DNA of 64,000 nucleotides, from assembly GCF_028747205.1 (NCBI RefSeq), contig NZ_CP112880.1, positions 248,001-312,000 of the forward strand, in the 5' to 3' direction. This document shows positions 1 through 12,900 of this stretch, in pieces. The DNA comes from Streptomyces sp. CA-278952. GTDB taxonomy: Bacteria; Actinomycetota; Actinomycetes; Streptomycetales; Streptomycetaceae. The notes below the pieces were generated by a model, which had not been told where the DNA came from, did no database searches, and saw only the letters and a program-made list of their open reading frames with translations. The number at the start of each line of letters is the position of its first letter. The first letter of the stretch is position 1. Position numbers and translations under genes: made by a program.

Positions 1-2338
1 CGAGCACGTACGCACGGGTGTTGGGGAGCGGCACGCCGATGTCCGGGCTGCCGGGGTCGTCGCCGGCACGCCAGACGGTCGCGTAGACGGTGGCCTCGGT
101 GGGCCCGTAGCAGTTGTAGACGCGGGCGTCGGGTGCGGCCGCGCGGACCGTCTCCAGGGCCGCCGCGGTGAACGCCTCGCCGGCCAGGACGACCGTGCCC
201 ACGTCCCAACGCACCTCGTGGCCGGTGAGGACGTGGGTGAGGGCGGAGGGCACGCCGCTGACGAGGTCGGCGCCCTCGGTCACGGTGGGGTCCGCGAGGG
301 ACAGCGCGTTGTCCACGAGCCGCACCGTGCCGCCGCAGGTCAGCGGAGGGAACAGCTCGAAGACCGAGACGTCGAAGCTCGTCGACGTGGAACACACGAC
401 CCGGGCGAGCCGCTCGGCGCCCCACTCGCGGTGGGCCCACGCCACGAGGTTGGCGACGTTCGCCCTGGGCACGACGACGCCCTTGGGGCGGCCCGTCGAG
501 CCGGAGGTGTAGATGGCGTACGCGGCGGCGTACGCGGGTACGGCGACGCCGGGGTCGGACGGGTCCGCCGCGGCGGTCTCGGCGGCCGTGTCCGGCGCGT
601 CCAGCTCCAGCCGGGCGGCCGCGCCGGGCAGCCGGTCGGCCAACTCGCCTGTGGTGACGGTCAGTACGGGCCGGGCGTCACCCACGACGTGCGCCAGCAG
701 GTCGGCCGGATAGGCGGGGTCGAGCGGAACGTAGGCGCCGCCCGCCTTCCACACGGCGAGCAGCGTCGCCAGCAGCTCGGTGCCGCGGGGCAGCAGGACG
801 CCGACGAACGACTCGGCGCGTACGCCGCGGGCGCGCAGCACCCGGGCGAGCCGGTTCGCGCGGTCGTTCAGCTCGGCGTACGACAGCTGGTCCCGGCCGG
901 CCGTCACGGCGGTCGCCGCGGGCGTGGCGGCGGCCTGCCGCTCGAACCAGTCGGAGACCGTGCCGGGCGGCAGCGGTGCGGCGGTGTCGTTCCAGCGGCG
1001 CAGGACGGTGTCGCGTTCGGCCGGGTCAAGCAGATCCAGGGAGCCGCAGGCGCGGCCGGGGGTGGCGGCCATCGCGGACAGCACGGCGGTCAGGCGCCGT
1101 ACGGTCGCGCGGGCCAGTTCGGTGCCGACCGCGTCCGGGCGGTGGCTGAGCCGCAGTCCGAGTGCGTCGGACGGCTCGATGATCAGGGCGAGCGCGTAGT
1201 GCGTGGCGTCGCGCACGACGGCCCCGACCACCTTCCCGGGGAGCTCCTCGCCGGAGCCGTCCGCCATGCCCTCGGCGCTGACCGGGTAGTTCTCGAAGAC
1301 CGTGGCGGTGTCGAAGAGTTCGCCGTGGCCGGCCCAGCGCTGGATCTCGGCGAGGCTGACGTACTGGTGCTCCACCAGGGCCGACTGCTCCCGCTGGAGG
1401 CGTACCGCCAGCTCGCGCAGGGAGGCGCGGGCGTCGACCGCGACCCGTACCGGAACGGTGTTGAGGAGGAGGCCCACCATCCTTTCCATGCCCGGGAGTT
1501 CGGCAGGGCGGCCGGAGACGGTGGCCCCGAAGACGACGTCGGCGCGTCCGGTCGTCCAGGACAGTACGAGCGCCCAGGCGGCCTGTACCACGGTGTTCAG
1601 GGTGACGCCCCACTCGCGTGCCCGTCGGGTGAGCGCGGCGGTGGTCTCGCGGTCCAGGGTCGCGCGGACTTGCTCGGGCACCCGCACGGGGCGCCGTCCG
1701 GGAGCGAGGAGCGTGGGCCCGTCCAGGCCGTCCAGCGCCTCGCGCCAGGCGCGCTCGGAGGCGTCCCGGTCCCGCTGGGAGAGCCACCGCAGGTAGTCCT
1801 GGTAAGGAGGTACGCGCGGCAGGCCGCGGTCGTCGCCGCCCTGCCGGTAGAGCGTTATCAGCTCGCGCAGCAGAACCGGGGTGGACCAGCCGTCCCAGAG
1901 GATGTGGTGGTGGGCCAGGACGAAGCGGAAGCGGCCCTCGCCCCGGCGTATCAGCAGGAAGCGGACCAGCGGCGGGCGGCGCAGGTCGAAGCGCGTCCAG
2001 CGGTCCTCCTCGACGAGGGCCGCGGCGGCGGACTCCGGGTCGGCGGCGGCCGAGACGTCCTCGTCGCGCCACGGCGTCTCCACCGTCCGCGCCACCGCCT
2101 GCACCGGCTGCGACAGGCCCTCGTAGCGGAACGCGGCGCGCAGGTTCGGGTGGCGGCGCAGCAGTGCCGACGCCGCGGCGTGCAGTGCGTCCCGGTCCAC
2201 CGCGCCCTCGAGGTCGAAGACGATCTGTACGGTGTAGACGTCGAGTTCGCGCTCGTCGTACGCGCTGTGGAAGAGGATGCCCTCCTGGAGGGGGGACAGC
2301 GGGAACACGCCCTCGATGCCGCGCTTCTGCGTGCTCAT
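1..2338 (-). CDS. NRPS D, first module (module 13), partial at left edge
   Basis: Fourth NRPS subunit of the assembly line, truncated by the window; about 779 residues are visible. The start ([20 protein letters not shown]) lies 2 bases after the stop of NRPS C, so the two are translationally coupled. A condensation domain comes first, with the HHHILWDGW active-site motif near 1890-1915. An adenylation domain follows from about 1000 down to the edge: A3 [12 protein letters not shown]4 FDVSVFE, A5 [10 protein letters not shown], cut before A6. The condensation domain has the [14 protein letters not shown] N-terminus of DCL domains. This fits its acceptor position after the epimerase that ends NRPS C. 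The A-domain code read by eye is D-V-F-S-V-A-C-V-Y, which I cannot assign to a substrate. PCP, later modules and thioesterase must lie to the left. Confidence 0.95.
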   Translation of the reverse strand, partial: MSTQKRGIEGVFPLSPLQEGILFHSAYDERELDVYTVQIVFDLEGAVDRDALHAAASALLRRHPNLRAAFRYEGLSQPVQAVARTVETPWRDEDVSAAADPESAAAALVEEDRWTRFDLRRPPLVRFLLIRRGEGRFRFVLAHHHILWDGWSTPVLLRELITLYRQGGDDRGLPRVPPYQDYLRWLSQRDRDASERAWREALDGLDGPTLLAPGRRPVRVPEQVRATLDRETTAALTRRAREWGVTLNTVVQAAWALVLSWTTGRADVVFGATVSGRPAELPGMERMVGLLLNTVPVRVAVDARASLRELAVRLQREQSALVEHQYVSLAEIQRWAGHGELFDTATVFENYPVSAEGMADGSGEELPGKVVGAVVRDATHYALALIIEPSDALGLRLSHRPDAVGTELARATVRRLTAVLSAMAATPGRACGSLDLLDPAERDTVLRRWNDTAAPLPPGTVSDWFERQAAATPAATAVTAGRDQLSYAELNDRANRLARVLRARGVRAESFVGVLLPRGTELLATLLAVWKAGGAYVPLDPAYPADLLAHVVGDARPVLTVTTGELADRLPGAAARLELDAPDTAAETAAADPSDPGVAVPAYAAAYAIYTSGSTGRPKGVVVPRANVANLVAWAHREWGAERLARVVCSTSTSFDVSVFELFPPLTCGGTVRLVDNALSLADPTVTEGADLVSGVPSALTHVLTGHEVRWDVGTVVLAGEAFTAAALETVRAAAPDARVYNCYGPTEATVYATVWRAGDDPGSPDIGVPLPNTRAYVL

Positions 2339-2340
2339 GC

Positions 2341-5300
2341 TCAGATCTCCCAATCGTCTTCGAGCAGGTCCAGCTCTTCCTGGCTCAGCGAGGTCAGCGC
2401 CGCGTCGGCCGGGGTGAGTCCGCCGGCCCCCGGGTCTTCGGTGTACGCGGCGATGCCCGCCAGGGCCTGCGCCCACAGGCCGGCCAGCGCCTCCACCTCG
2501 GCCTCCGGCAGGAGTCGGCTCGCCCAGGTCCAGTTCACGCGCAGGACGAGGCCGCCGTCGGGGTCCTGCTGGGCGGCGGCGTTGACGTCCAGGACGTGGG
2601 CGAGCGGTGCGGTCGCGGGCTGGCCCGCGACGCCGCCGGCCAGGACCGTCCAGTCGCCGCCCGCCTCGTCGGTGGCGGAGGTGGTGAACCGGCCCAGGTA
2701 GTTGAAACCGATCCGCGGCTGCGGGTGGGCTGCCAGAATCCGGGCGGCGCCGGGGGCGAGGTGGCGGAGCAGCCCGTATCCGGTGCCCCGCCCCGGGGTG
2801 CCGCGCAGCTGCTCCTTGACGCGCTTGATCGCCTCGCCGACCGCCTCGCGGCCCGCGGTGACGTCGCTCCAGGTCACGGGTCCGGCCTCCAGCCGGACCG
2901 GGTACTGGGTGGTGAACCACCCCACGGTGCGGGACAGTTCGGCACCGGTCAGCAGGTTCTCGTCGCGGCCGTGGCTCTCCAGGTCCAGCACCCAGGAGTG
3001 CTCCTCGCGGCCCGCCCAGCGCGTGAGCGCCAGGGCGAAGCCCGTCAGCAGGACGTCGTCCACACCGGCGTTGAACAACCCCGCCGTGCGGGTCAGCACG
3101 GTCCGCGTCAGCTCGGGCTGCAGCTCGGTGGTGCGGTGCCCCGCCGTGCCGTGGGTGTCCCGTACGGGGTCGAGGGCGCCGCTGCCGACGAGCGGGGTGG
3201 TGTCGCGCACCGACTCCCACCGGGGAAGCTCCGCCAGTCGCTCCGGGGACGCGGCCTGTGCCGCGAGCTCCGTCGACCAGCGGCGCACCGACGTGCCGAC
3301 GGGCGCCAGGGCCGTGTCCCCCGGCCCGGCCGCCTTGGCCAGGTCGGGCAGCAGCACCCGCCAGGAAACCCCGTCCACGACGAGGTGGTGCGCCACGATC
3401 ACCAGTGCTCCAGGGCTGAGTTGACCGGCATCGAGCCAGACGAGCCGCACCATCGCCCCGGCGGCCGGGTCCAGTGCCTCGCGGGTCCGTGCCGCCTCCG
3501 TACGTACCAGGGCGGACCAGTCGTCCTCCCCCGCTCCGCCGACCACGTCCACGCGGACGACGCAGTCCTCGGCCCGTACGGCGCCGACGGGCAGCACCTC
3601 GGACTCCAGGGCGCGCTGAGCACCGGGTCCGTCGGCGGACGGGACGGTGAGGCGCGAGCGGAGTACGTCGTGGTGGTCCAGCAGCGTCTGCACGCCGCGC
3701 AGCAGCGCCGGTTCGGTCAGGCCCGCCGGGGTGCGCACCACGCGCGACTGGTTGTAGCCGCGCCAGTCGCCGCCGCGTTCCACCATGCGCGCCACGATGG
3801 GCAGCGGCGGGAACGTGCCGACGGGCTCGTCCACCACGTCCGCCGCGGTGCCCTGACCCGACCAGTCCGCGACCTCGGCGAGGGCCGCCGGGCTCTGGTG
3901 CTCGAAGACGTCCCGCACGGACAGGCCGACGCCGCTGCGCCGGGCGCGGGAGACGAGCTGGATCGACAGGATGCTGTCACCGCCCAGCTCGAAGAAGCCG
4001 TCGTCCACGCCGACTCCAGCCTCCGCGAGCCCGAGGATCTCGGCGAAAAGCCCGCACAGCAGCTCCTCGCGCTCCCCGCGCGGCGCCCGCGACAGCGCGG
4101 CGGCGTCCACGGGCGCGGGTAGCGCGGCCCGGTCCACCTTGCCGTTGGGTGTCAGCGGCAGCTCGGTCAGCGCGATGACGCTCGCGGGGACCATGTACGC
4201 GGGGAGGCTGCGGCGCAGATGCCCGCGGAGCTCGCCGGTGTCCTCGTCGGTGACTGCGTAGGCGAGGAGCCGGCGCGTGCCGGGCAGGTCCTCGCGCACG
4301 ACCGCCACTGCCCGGGTGACCGCCGGGTGTGCGGCGAGCGCGGTCTCGATCTCGCCGAGCTCGATGCGGAAGCCGCGGACCTTGACCTGGTCGTCGGCTC
4401 GGCCGACGAAGACCAGCTCCCCGTCGCGGGTCCAGCGCGCCACGTCGCCGGTGCGGTACATCCGCGTGCCGGGCTCCCCGAACGGGTCGGGTACGAAGCG
4501 TTCCGCCGTCGCTGTCGCGCGCCCTCGGTAGCCGCGTGCGACTCCGGCGCCGGCGATGTACAGGTCGCCCGCGACGCCGGGCGGCAGCGGGCTCAGCGAG
4601 CCGTCGAGCACGTACGCCCGCGCGTGCGGGAGCGGACGGCCGATCGGCACGTCCCCGGCGGGCGCCTGTTCGCCCGGACGCAGCACGTACTGGCAGCAGT
4701 TGACCGCGGTCTCGGTCGGGCCGTACGAGTTGACGACGGTGACCTGTGGGTGGTCGGCCCGCCAGCCGTCGAGAACGGCACCGCTCAGCGCCTCGCCGCC
4801 GACGACGAGGGTGCCGGTGGGCACCATCTGCCGCGGCATCAGAGGCAGTACGGACAGGTGGCTCGGGGTCACCTTCGCCACGCTCGTCCCGCCCGCGGCG
4901 GTGACGGCGGGCGGCACCGGCTCGTCGGCGTCCCACTCCCCCAGCCAGACGCAGCCGCCCACCAGCAGCGGCGTGTACAGGCCCGTCACGGTGAGGTCGA
5001 ACGCCACCGACGAGCCGACCAGCGACACGCCCGCCATGTCGGGGTACGCCCCGGTCGCGAACGCCAGGTGGGCGGCCACCCCCTGTCGCGACACGACGAC
5101 GCCCTTGGGGCGGCCGGTCGATCCGGAGGTGTAGATCGCGTACGCCGCGGCGGACTGCGGAGCCGCGACGCTGCGGTCCGCCGGGTCGGCGGCGTCGAGG
5201 GCGCGGACCGCCTCCGGGCTGTCCAACTCCAGTAGAGCGCCCGGGGCATGGGCGGCGAGGGCGGAGGTAGTGAGGGTGAGCGCGGGGGCCGCGTCACCGA

Positions 5301-6985
5301 GGATGTAGTCGACGCGCTCGGCAGGGTAGTCGGGGTCGACCGGTACGTAGGCGCCGCCGGCCTTCCACACGGCGAGCAGCGCGGCGACGAGGTCCGTGCC
5401 GCGCGGCAGCAGCACGCCGACGAACGTCTCGGTGCCGACACCGCGTTCGCCCAGGACGCGGGCGATCCGGTTGGCCCGCGCGTTGAGCTCGGCGTAGCTG
5501 ATCCCGTCGGCACCCGAGGCGACGGCGACCGCGTCGGGGGTGGCGGCCGCCTGCCGCTCGAACCGCTCGACGACGGAAAGCCGCGTGGCCGCCGTACCGC
5601 CGGTCTCGTTCCAGCCCTGGACGATCTGCTTGACCTCGTCCTGCGGGAGAACCGGGACGCGGGACACCGGCAGGTGCGGATCGGTGACGACCGCGCCGAG
5701 CAGCAGGTGCAGCGCCGACACCAGCCGGGCGGCGGTCTCCTCCTCGAATAGGTCGGTGGCGTAGTTCAGCAGGCCGGTGATGCCGTCGCCGCCGGGGCGT
5801 TCGGTGAACGTGAACGCGAGGTCCATGCGTGCCGTGTCGGCGGCGAACGGGTACGCGGAGACGGTCGTCGGGCCCGCAGCCTCGTCCGTCAACTGCTGCG
5901 TCTGGGAGTGGGTGTTATAGGTGATGAGAATCTGGATGAGGGGGTGCCGGGCGAGGGAGCGGGCCGGGTTCAGCGCCTCGACCAGGCGCTCGAAGGGCAC
6001 GTCCTGGTGCTGGTACGCCGCCAGGTCCGTTTCCCGCACCCGTGCCAGTAGCTCGGCGAACGTCGGGTCGCCCGAGAGATCGGTGCGCAGCACGAGGGTG
6101 TTGACGAACAGGCCCACCAGGTCGGCCAGGCTCTCGTCCGTACGGCCCGCGATCGGCGAACCGATCGGCACGTCCTCGCCCGCGCCGAAGCGCGACAGCA
6201 GGGACGCCACGGCGGCGTGCAGCACCATGAACATGCTGCACCCCTGCGACCGCGCCAACTCTTGCACGCGGTCGCTCACGTTGGCCGGTATCTCGAACGT
6301 CACCCGGGCGCCCCGGTGCGACGCGGCGGTGCGACGAGGGCGATCGGTCGGGAGGCTCAGACCCTCCGGAAGTTCGCTCAGCTGACGACGCCAGTAGGCG
6401 AGTTGTGCGGTGACCAGACTCTCCGGGTCATTCTCCGAACCCAGTACGTCGCGCTGCCAGAGCGCGTAGTCCGCGTACTGCACGGGAAGTTCGGCCCACT
6501 CCGGGGCCCGTCCGTCGACGCGTGCTCCGTAGGCGCGCGTCAGGTCGCGCGCCAGCGGGCCCAGGGAGCCGCCGTCGGCCGCGATGTGGTGCACCACGAC
6601 GACAAGGACATGCTCCTCGGCGGCCACACGCAGCAGTTCGGCACGGAGGGGGATCTCGGCGGCCAGGTCGAAGGCGTACCGCGCGGCCTTCAGGACCTCA
6701 GCATCCAAGGACGCGTCGTCGACGTCCTGTACGGCCAGCTCCGGCGCGACGGAACCCCGTACGACCTGAGACGCTCCCGCCTCGCCCTCCGCGAACACGG
6801 TGCGCAGGCTTTCGTGCCGCGTGACGACGTCGCCCAGGGCGGCCCGCAGAGCAGCGACGTCCAGGGGGCCGGACAGACGCAGCGCCAACGGAATGTTGTA
6901 CGTCGGGCTGGGCCCCTCCAACTGGTGCAGAAACCACAGGCGTTGCTGCGCGAACGACACCGGGACCTGAGCCGGACGGCTCGCC
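2341..6985 (-). other. Module 12: C-A-T-E, predicted D-Asp or D-Asn
   Basis: LCL-type C domain. The A domain begins near 5600, code D-L-T-K-V-G-S-V-N, with ordinary codon use. The carrier protein [11 protein letters not shown] is followed by an E domain ([22 protein letters not shown]) and an acidic tail ending the protein. The D configuration agrees with the DCL-type C domain that starts NRPS D. Confidence 0.82.
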
Positions 6986-9900
6986 GCGGCCACCACACCA
7001 GGCCGCACGCGCCCCGCCCGCTCCTCCAGCACCCGCACGAGCGCCGAAGGCGTCGCGTTCTCGAACACATCCCGAATCCGCACCTCGACCCCGAGAACGG
7101 ACCGCACCCGCGCCACCAGACGCGTCGCCAACAACGAATGCCCACCCAGAACGAAGAACCCGTCGTCCACACCCACGGACCCAAGACCGAGCACCTCGGC
7201 GAACAGACCACACATCAACTCCTCACGCGGATCACCCGCAACCCGCGAACCACCCGACACACCCCCCCAATCCGGAACCGGAAGCGCCTGACGATCCACC
7301 TTCCCATTCGGCGTCAACGGCACCGAATCCAGCTCCACCACCACCGACGGCACCATGTACTCCGGCAGTTCCGACTGGAGATGACGACGTACGTCGGCCG
7401 GGCTCCGGTCGTCCGCAGACTTCACGTAGAGGACCAGGCGCCGATCCCCCGGACGGTCCTCCCGCACCACCGCCACAGCCTGCGCAACAGACGGATGCTC
7501 CACCGCGACGGCCTCGACCTCGCCCAACTCAATACGGAAACCACGCAGCTTGACCTGATCATCCGCCCGACCGACGAACACCAGATCACCGCCCCCGTTC
7601 CAACGGACAACGTCACCCGTGCGATACATCCGGGCTCCCGACGGACCGAACGGATCCGCGACGAAACGCTCACCCGTCAAACCCGCACGACCCCAATACC
7701 CAACAGCCACACCCCGACCAGCAACATACAAATCACCCACCACACCCGGAAGAACCGGACGCAACCCCCCATCCAGCACATACACCCGCGTATTCGCCAC
7801 CGGCCCACCAATCGGCAGCACACCACCACCAACCACCGCATCCGACAGCCCGAACGACGTCGACCACACCGTCGTCTCCGTCGGCCCATACACATTCACC
7901 GCCGAAGCACACACACCCACCAGACCCGACGCCACCTCCGCCGGCAACGCCTCACCACCCACCAACGCCCGCACACCCGACAACACACCCGACCGACCCA
8001 CACCATCCAACACACCACGCCACCACGACGGCGTCCCCTGCACCACCGTCACGCGCTCCCGCTCCAACAGACCACACACCAAACCCACATCACGAGCAAC
8101 ACCATCACCCGCCACCACAACCACACCACCACGCACCAACGGCAGCAACAACTCCAACCCCGCGATATCGAACCCCACCGTCGTCACCGCCAACAGCACA
8201 TCCCCCACACCAACCCCGACCACCCCATCCATCCCCACCACAAAATTCTCAAAAGCACCCCGAGACACCACCACCCCCTTCGGACGCCCCGTCGAACCCG
8301 ACGTATACAACACATACGCCGCAGAGCCGGAGGGGACCGAGCGCCGCAGAGTCGCACCGGACCAGTCGGCCAACTCTTCGACGACCTCCGGCGCATCCAG
8401 CACCACACGCTGCGACGCCTCCGGCAAACGCGCCACCAGCGCGTTCACGGACACCGTTACCAACGGGTCGACGTCTCCCACCACATACGCCAACCGCTCC
8501 TCCGGGAACTCCGGATCCAACGGCACATACACACCCCCGACCTTCCACACCGCCAACAACGTCGCCACCAGATCCACCGATCGCGGCAACATCACCCCCA
8601 CCACAGAACCCACACCCACACCACGGCCCGCCAGCACACTCGCGACGCCTTCCACGCGTGCGTTCAGCTCTCCGTAGGTCAGGCGCTCTTCGCCGCACAC
8701 CACGGCCCACGCGTCCCGCCGCTCAGCGACGTGCTCCTCGAACCAATCCACCAGCGAACCCGTCGGAACGGCGACCTCCGTCTCGTTCCACACCCGCACG
8801 ACGCGGTCGGCCACATCGGCCGGCAGCACGTCGATCGTGTGCACGAGCGTCTCCGACTCACGGGAAACCGTGTCGAGGAGAGTGTTGAGCCCGGAAGTGA
8901 TGCGCTCGACGGTTCCCGCGTCGAAGAGGTCGGTCGCGAACTCGACGCTTCCTCGGATCTCGAACCCACCCTCCGCCAGAGCGGTTTCGGCGAGTTCGAA
9001 GGTCAGGTCGTACCGCGAGGTGGCGTCGGCGAAGGAGACCGGCTCGACGTCCACGCCGCTGATCTCGGCACCGAGCTCGGGCTGACGCTGGTTGGTGTAG
9101 GTCAGCATCGTCTGGAAGAGGGGGTGCCGGGCGAGGGAGCGGGCCGGGTTCAGCGCCTCGACCAGGCGCTCGAACGGGACGTCCTGATGCTGGTACGCCG
9201 CAAGGTTCGTCTCCCGCACCCGACCCAGCAGCTCGGTGAACGTCGGGTTCCCCGACAGGTCGGTGCGCAGCACGAGGGTGTTGACGAACAGGCCCACCAG
9301 ATCCGCGAGGCTCTCGTCCGTACGGCCCGCGATCGGCGAACCGATCGGCACGTCCTCGCCCGCACCGAAACGCGACAGCAGGGACGCCACCGCCGCCTGC
9401 ACCACCATGAACATGCTGCACCCCTGCGCACGCGCCAACTCACGCAGGCGCGCCGACACCACGGCAGGTATCGCGAAGCTCGACCGTGCGCCACGGTGTG
9501 AGGCGACCGCCGGGCGGGGGCGGTCGACGGGGAGGCTCAGCTCCTCCGGGAGACCGTCCAACTGATCGCGCCAGTACGCCAGCTGCTCGGAGACCAGACT
9601 CTCCGCATCGTCCTCCGAACCAAGCACCTCACGCTGCCACAACGCGTAGTCCGTATACCGCACCGGCAGGTCGGCCCACACCGGCTTCCGTCCCCCCGCA
9701 CGTGCGGCGTACGCGTGTGTCAGATCACGCGCCAGCGGGCCCAGCGAACCGCCATCGGCGGCGATGTGATGCACCACCACGACCAGCACATGCTCATCGG
9801 GCGCCACTGTGAGCAGTTCTGCGCGCAACGGCACCTCCGCCGCGAGGTCGAAGGCGTACCGCGCCGCCTCCACGACCGCCACGTCCAGCTCCTCGGCCAC

Positions 9901-12900
9901 GATGTCCCGCAGCGCCACCTCCGGTACGGCGGCGTCGAGTACGACTTGAACGCCCCCGAGCTCCGAGTCCGCGAACACGGTGCGCAGGCTTTCGTACCGC
10001 GTGACGACGTCGCCCAGGGCGGCCCGCAGAGCGACGACGTCCAGGGGGCCGGACAGACGCAGCGCCAACGGAATGTTGTACGTCGGGCTGGGCCCCTCCA
10101 ACTGGTGCAGAAACCACAGGCGTTGCTGCGCGAACGACACCGGGACTTGTGCCGGGCGGCTCGCCGCGGCCACCACACCAGGCCGCACGCGCCCCGCCCG
10201 CTCCTCCAGCACCCGCACGAGCGCCGAAGGCGTCGCGTTCTCGAACACATCCCGAATCCGCACCTCGACCCCGAGAACGGACCGCACCCGCGCCACCAGA
10301 CGCGTCGCCAACAACGAATGCCCACCCAGAACGAAGAACCCGTCGTCCACACCCACGGACCCAAGACCGAGCACCTCGGCGAAGAGACCACACATCAACT
10401 CCTCACGCGGATCACCCGCAACCCGCGAACCGCCCGACACACCCCCCCAGTCCGGAACCGGAAGCGCCTGACGATCCACCTTCCCATTCGGCGTCAACGG
10501 CACCGAATCGAGCGATACCACCACCGACGGCACCATGTACTCCGGCAGCCGTCGAGCGGCCTCGGCGCGTACGCCCGCCGGGTCCGGGGCGACGCCCGCG
10601 GGCACGATGTACGCCACGAGCCGCCGATCGCCCGGGCGGTCCTCCCGCACCATCGCCACGGCCTGCGACACCGACGGCTGCGCGACGAGTGCCGCCTCCA
10701 CCTCACCCAACTCGATCCGGAAGCCGCGCAGTTTGACCTGGTCGTCCGCCCTGCCGACGAACACGATCTGGCTGTCGGCGTCCCACCGCACCACGTCGCC
10801 CGTGCGGTACATACGGGTTCCCGAGGGGCCGAACGGGTCGGCGACGAAGCGTTCGGCGGTCATCCCGGGGCGGCGCCAGTAGCCGCGGGCCAGACCGTCT
10901 CCGGCGATGTACAGCTCACCGGGCACACCCGGCGGTACAGGGCTCAGCCCCTCGTCCAGGACGTACAGCCGCGCGTGCGGGAACGCCCGTCCGACCGGTA
11001 CCGCTCCGTCCGGTGTCGGCGCTCCCGGTGCCAGCACGAAATGGCAGCAGTTCACGGTGGCTTCGGTCGGGCCGTAGGCGTTGACCACGGTCACGTCCGG
11101 GTGGGCGGCTCGCCAGCCGTCGAGCGCGGCGCCGCCCAGGGCCTCACCGCCGAGGATCAGCGTCCCGGACGGCCGCATCGCGTCCGGTACGAGGGAGAGC
11201 ACCGGCAGGTGGCTGGGCGTCACCTTCGCGATCGCGACCCCGTCGGTGCCGGAGACCTCGGACGGCGCGGTCGTCCGCTCGTCCCACCCCGCCAGCCATA
11301 CCGCGCCGCCGGTGGTGAGGGGCGTGATCAGGCCGGTCACGGTGAGGTCGAACGCGACAGACGAGCCGACCAGCGACACTCCGGCCATGTCCGGGTAGGA
11401 GGAAGCCGCGTGGCCGACGTACGTCGACACGCTCCCGCGGGACACGACGACGCCCTTCGGCCGTCCTGTCGAACCGGACGTGTAGATGACGTACGCCGCG
11501 CAGTCCTCCCCGACCGGCATGGCTGTCCCGGGGGGTGCCTGGTCCGCCACGTCGTCCGGCACATCGGCGAGTTCGATCGCCACGGGGAAAGCGGTCTCCG
11601 GCACCAGCGGGGCGAGCGCGCCGGTGGTGAGGGTCAGTGCTGGTGCCGCGTCGGTCAGTACGTAGCCGATGCGGTCGGCGGGGTACTCCGGGTCCACGGG
11701 CACGTAGGCGCCGCCGGCCTTCCACACGGCGAGCAGCGCGGCGACGAGGTCCGTGCCGCGCGGCAGCAGCACGCCGACGAACGATTCGGCGACGACACCG
11801 CGGCTCCGCAGCAGACGGGCCAGCTGGTCCGCGCGTGCGTTCAGCTCGCCGTACGAGGCGGCGCCCTCTGCGCTCACCACGGCGAGTGCCTCGGGGGTGG
11901 CCCGTGCCTGGCGCTCGAAGCGCTCGACGAGCGGCACCGCGGGAGCGGGTACGCCCGTGTCGTTCCACTCGCGTGTGATCCGCGCGAGGTCTGCCTCGGG
12001 CAGTACGGGGAGGGTACGGACCGGGCGTCCCGGTTCCTCGACGACGGAGGTCAGGAGCCGCTGCAGGCCGGACGCCAGCCGGACGGCGGTCTGCTCGTCG
12101 AACAAGTCGTGAGAGTAAGCGAGTCTACCGACGATGCCGGCCGCCCGGCCCTCGGCGTCGGACCGCTCGGTGAGGGTGAACGCGAGATCTGTTTTGGCCG
12201 TGTCGACCTCGAACGCGTACGGGGACACCTCGATCGGCCCATCGGCCGAAACCGGACGATGAGGGTCCTGGGTGTTGTAGGTGAGGAGGGTCTGGAAGAG
12301 GGGGTGCCGGGCGAGGGAGCGGGCCGGGTTCAGCGCCTCGACCAGGCGCTCGAAAGGCACATCCTGGTGCTGGTACGCCGCCAGGTTCATCTCCCGCACC
12401 CGTGCCAGTAGCTCGGCGAACGTCGGGTTCCCCGACAGGTCGGTGCGCAGCACGAGGGTGTTGACGAACAGGCCCACCAGATCCGCGAGGCTCTCATCCG
12501 TACGGCCCGCGATCGGCGAACCGATCGGCACATCCTCGCCCGCACCGAAACGCGACAGCAGGGAGGCCACCGCCGCCTGCACCACCATGAACATGCTGCA
12601 CCCCTGCGCACGCGCCAACTCACGCAGTCGGGCGTGAAGCTCCTCGGGGATCTCGAACGTCACCCGTGCACCGCGATGTGAGGCGACCGCCGGGCGGGGG
12701 CGGTCGACGGGCAGGCTCAGCTCCTCCGGCAGGCCGTCCAACTGAGCGCGCCAGTACGCCAGCTGCTCGGAGACCAGACTCTCCGCATCGTCCTCCGAAC
12801 CAAGCACCTCACGCTGCCACAACGCGTAGTCCGCGTACCGCACCGGCAACTCGGCCCACACCGGCTCCCGACCCGCCACACGTGCCACGTACGCTCGCGT

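Noticed and set aside
7600..9400. His/Thr-rich repetitive plus-strand translations at 7.6-9.4 kb, also at 14-15.4 kb and 17.1-18.5 kb
   Set aside because: These are the reverse of the GTG/TTG-rich Gly cassette and not a repeat protein; the copies coincide exactly with the duplicated A domains.
6986..12000. Canonical calcium-binding DXDG motif in the peptide
   Set aside because: Module order gives Gly-Gly-Asx-Gly-D-Asx, so no Asx-X-Asx-Gly arrangement is encoded in modules 1-12.
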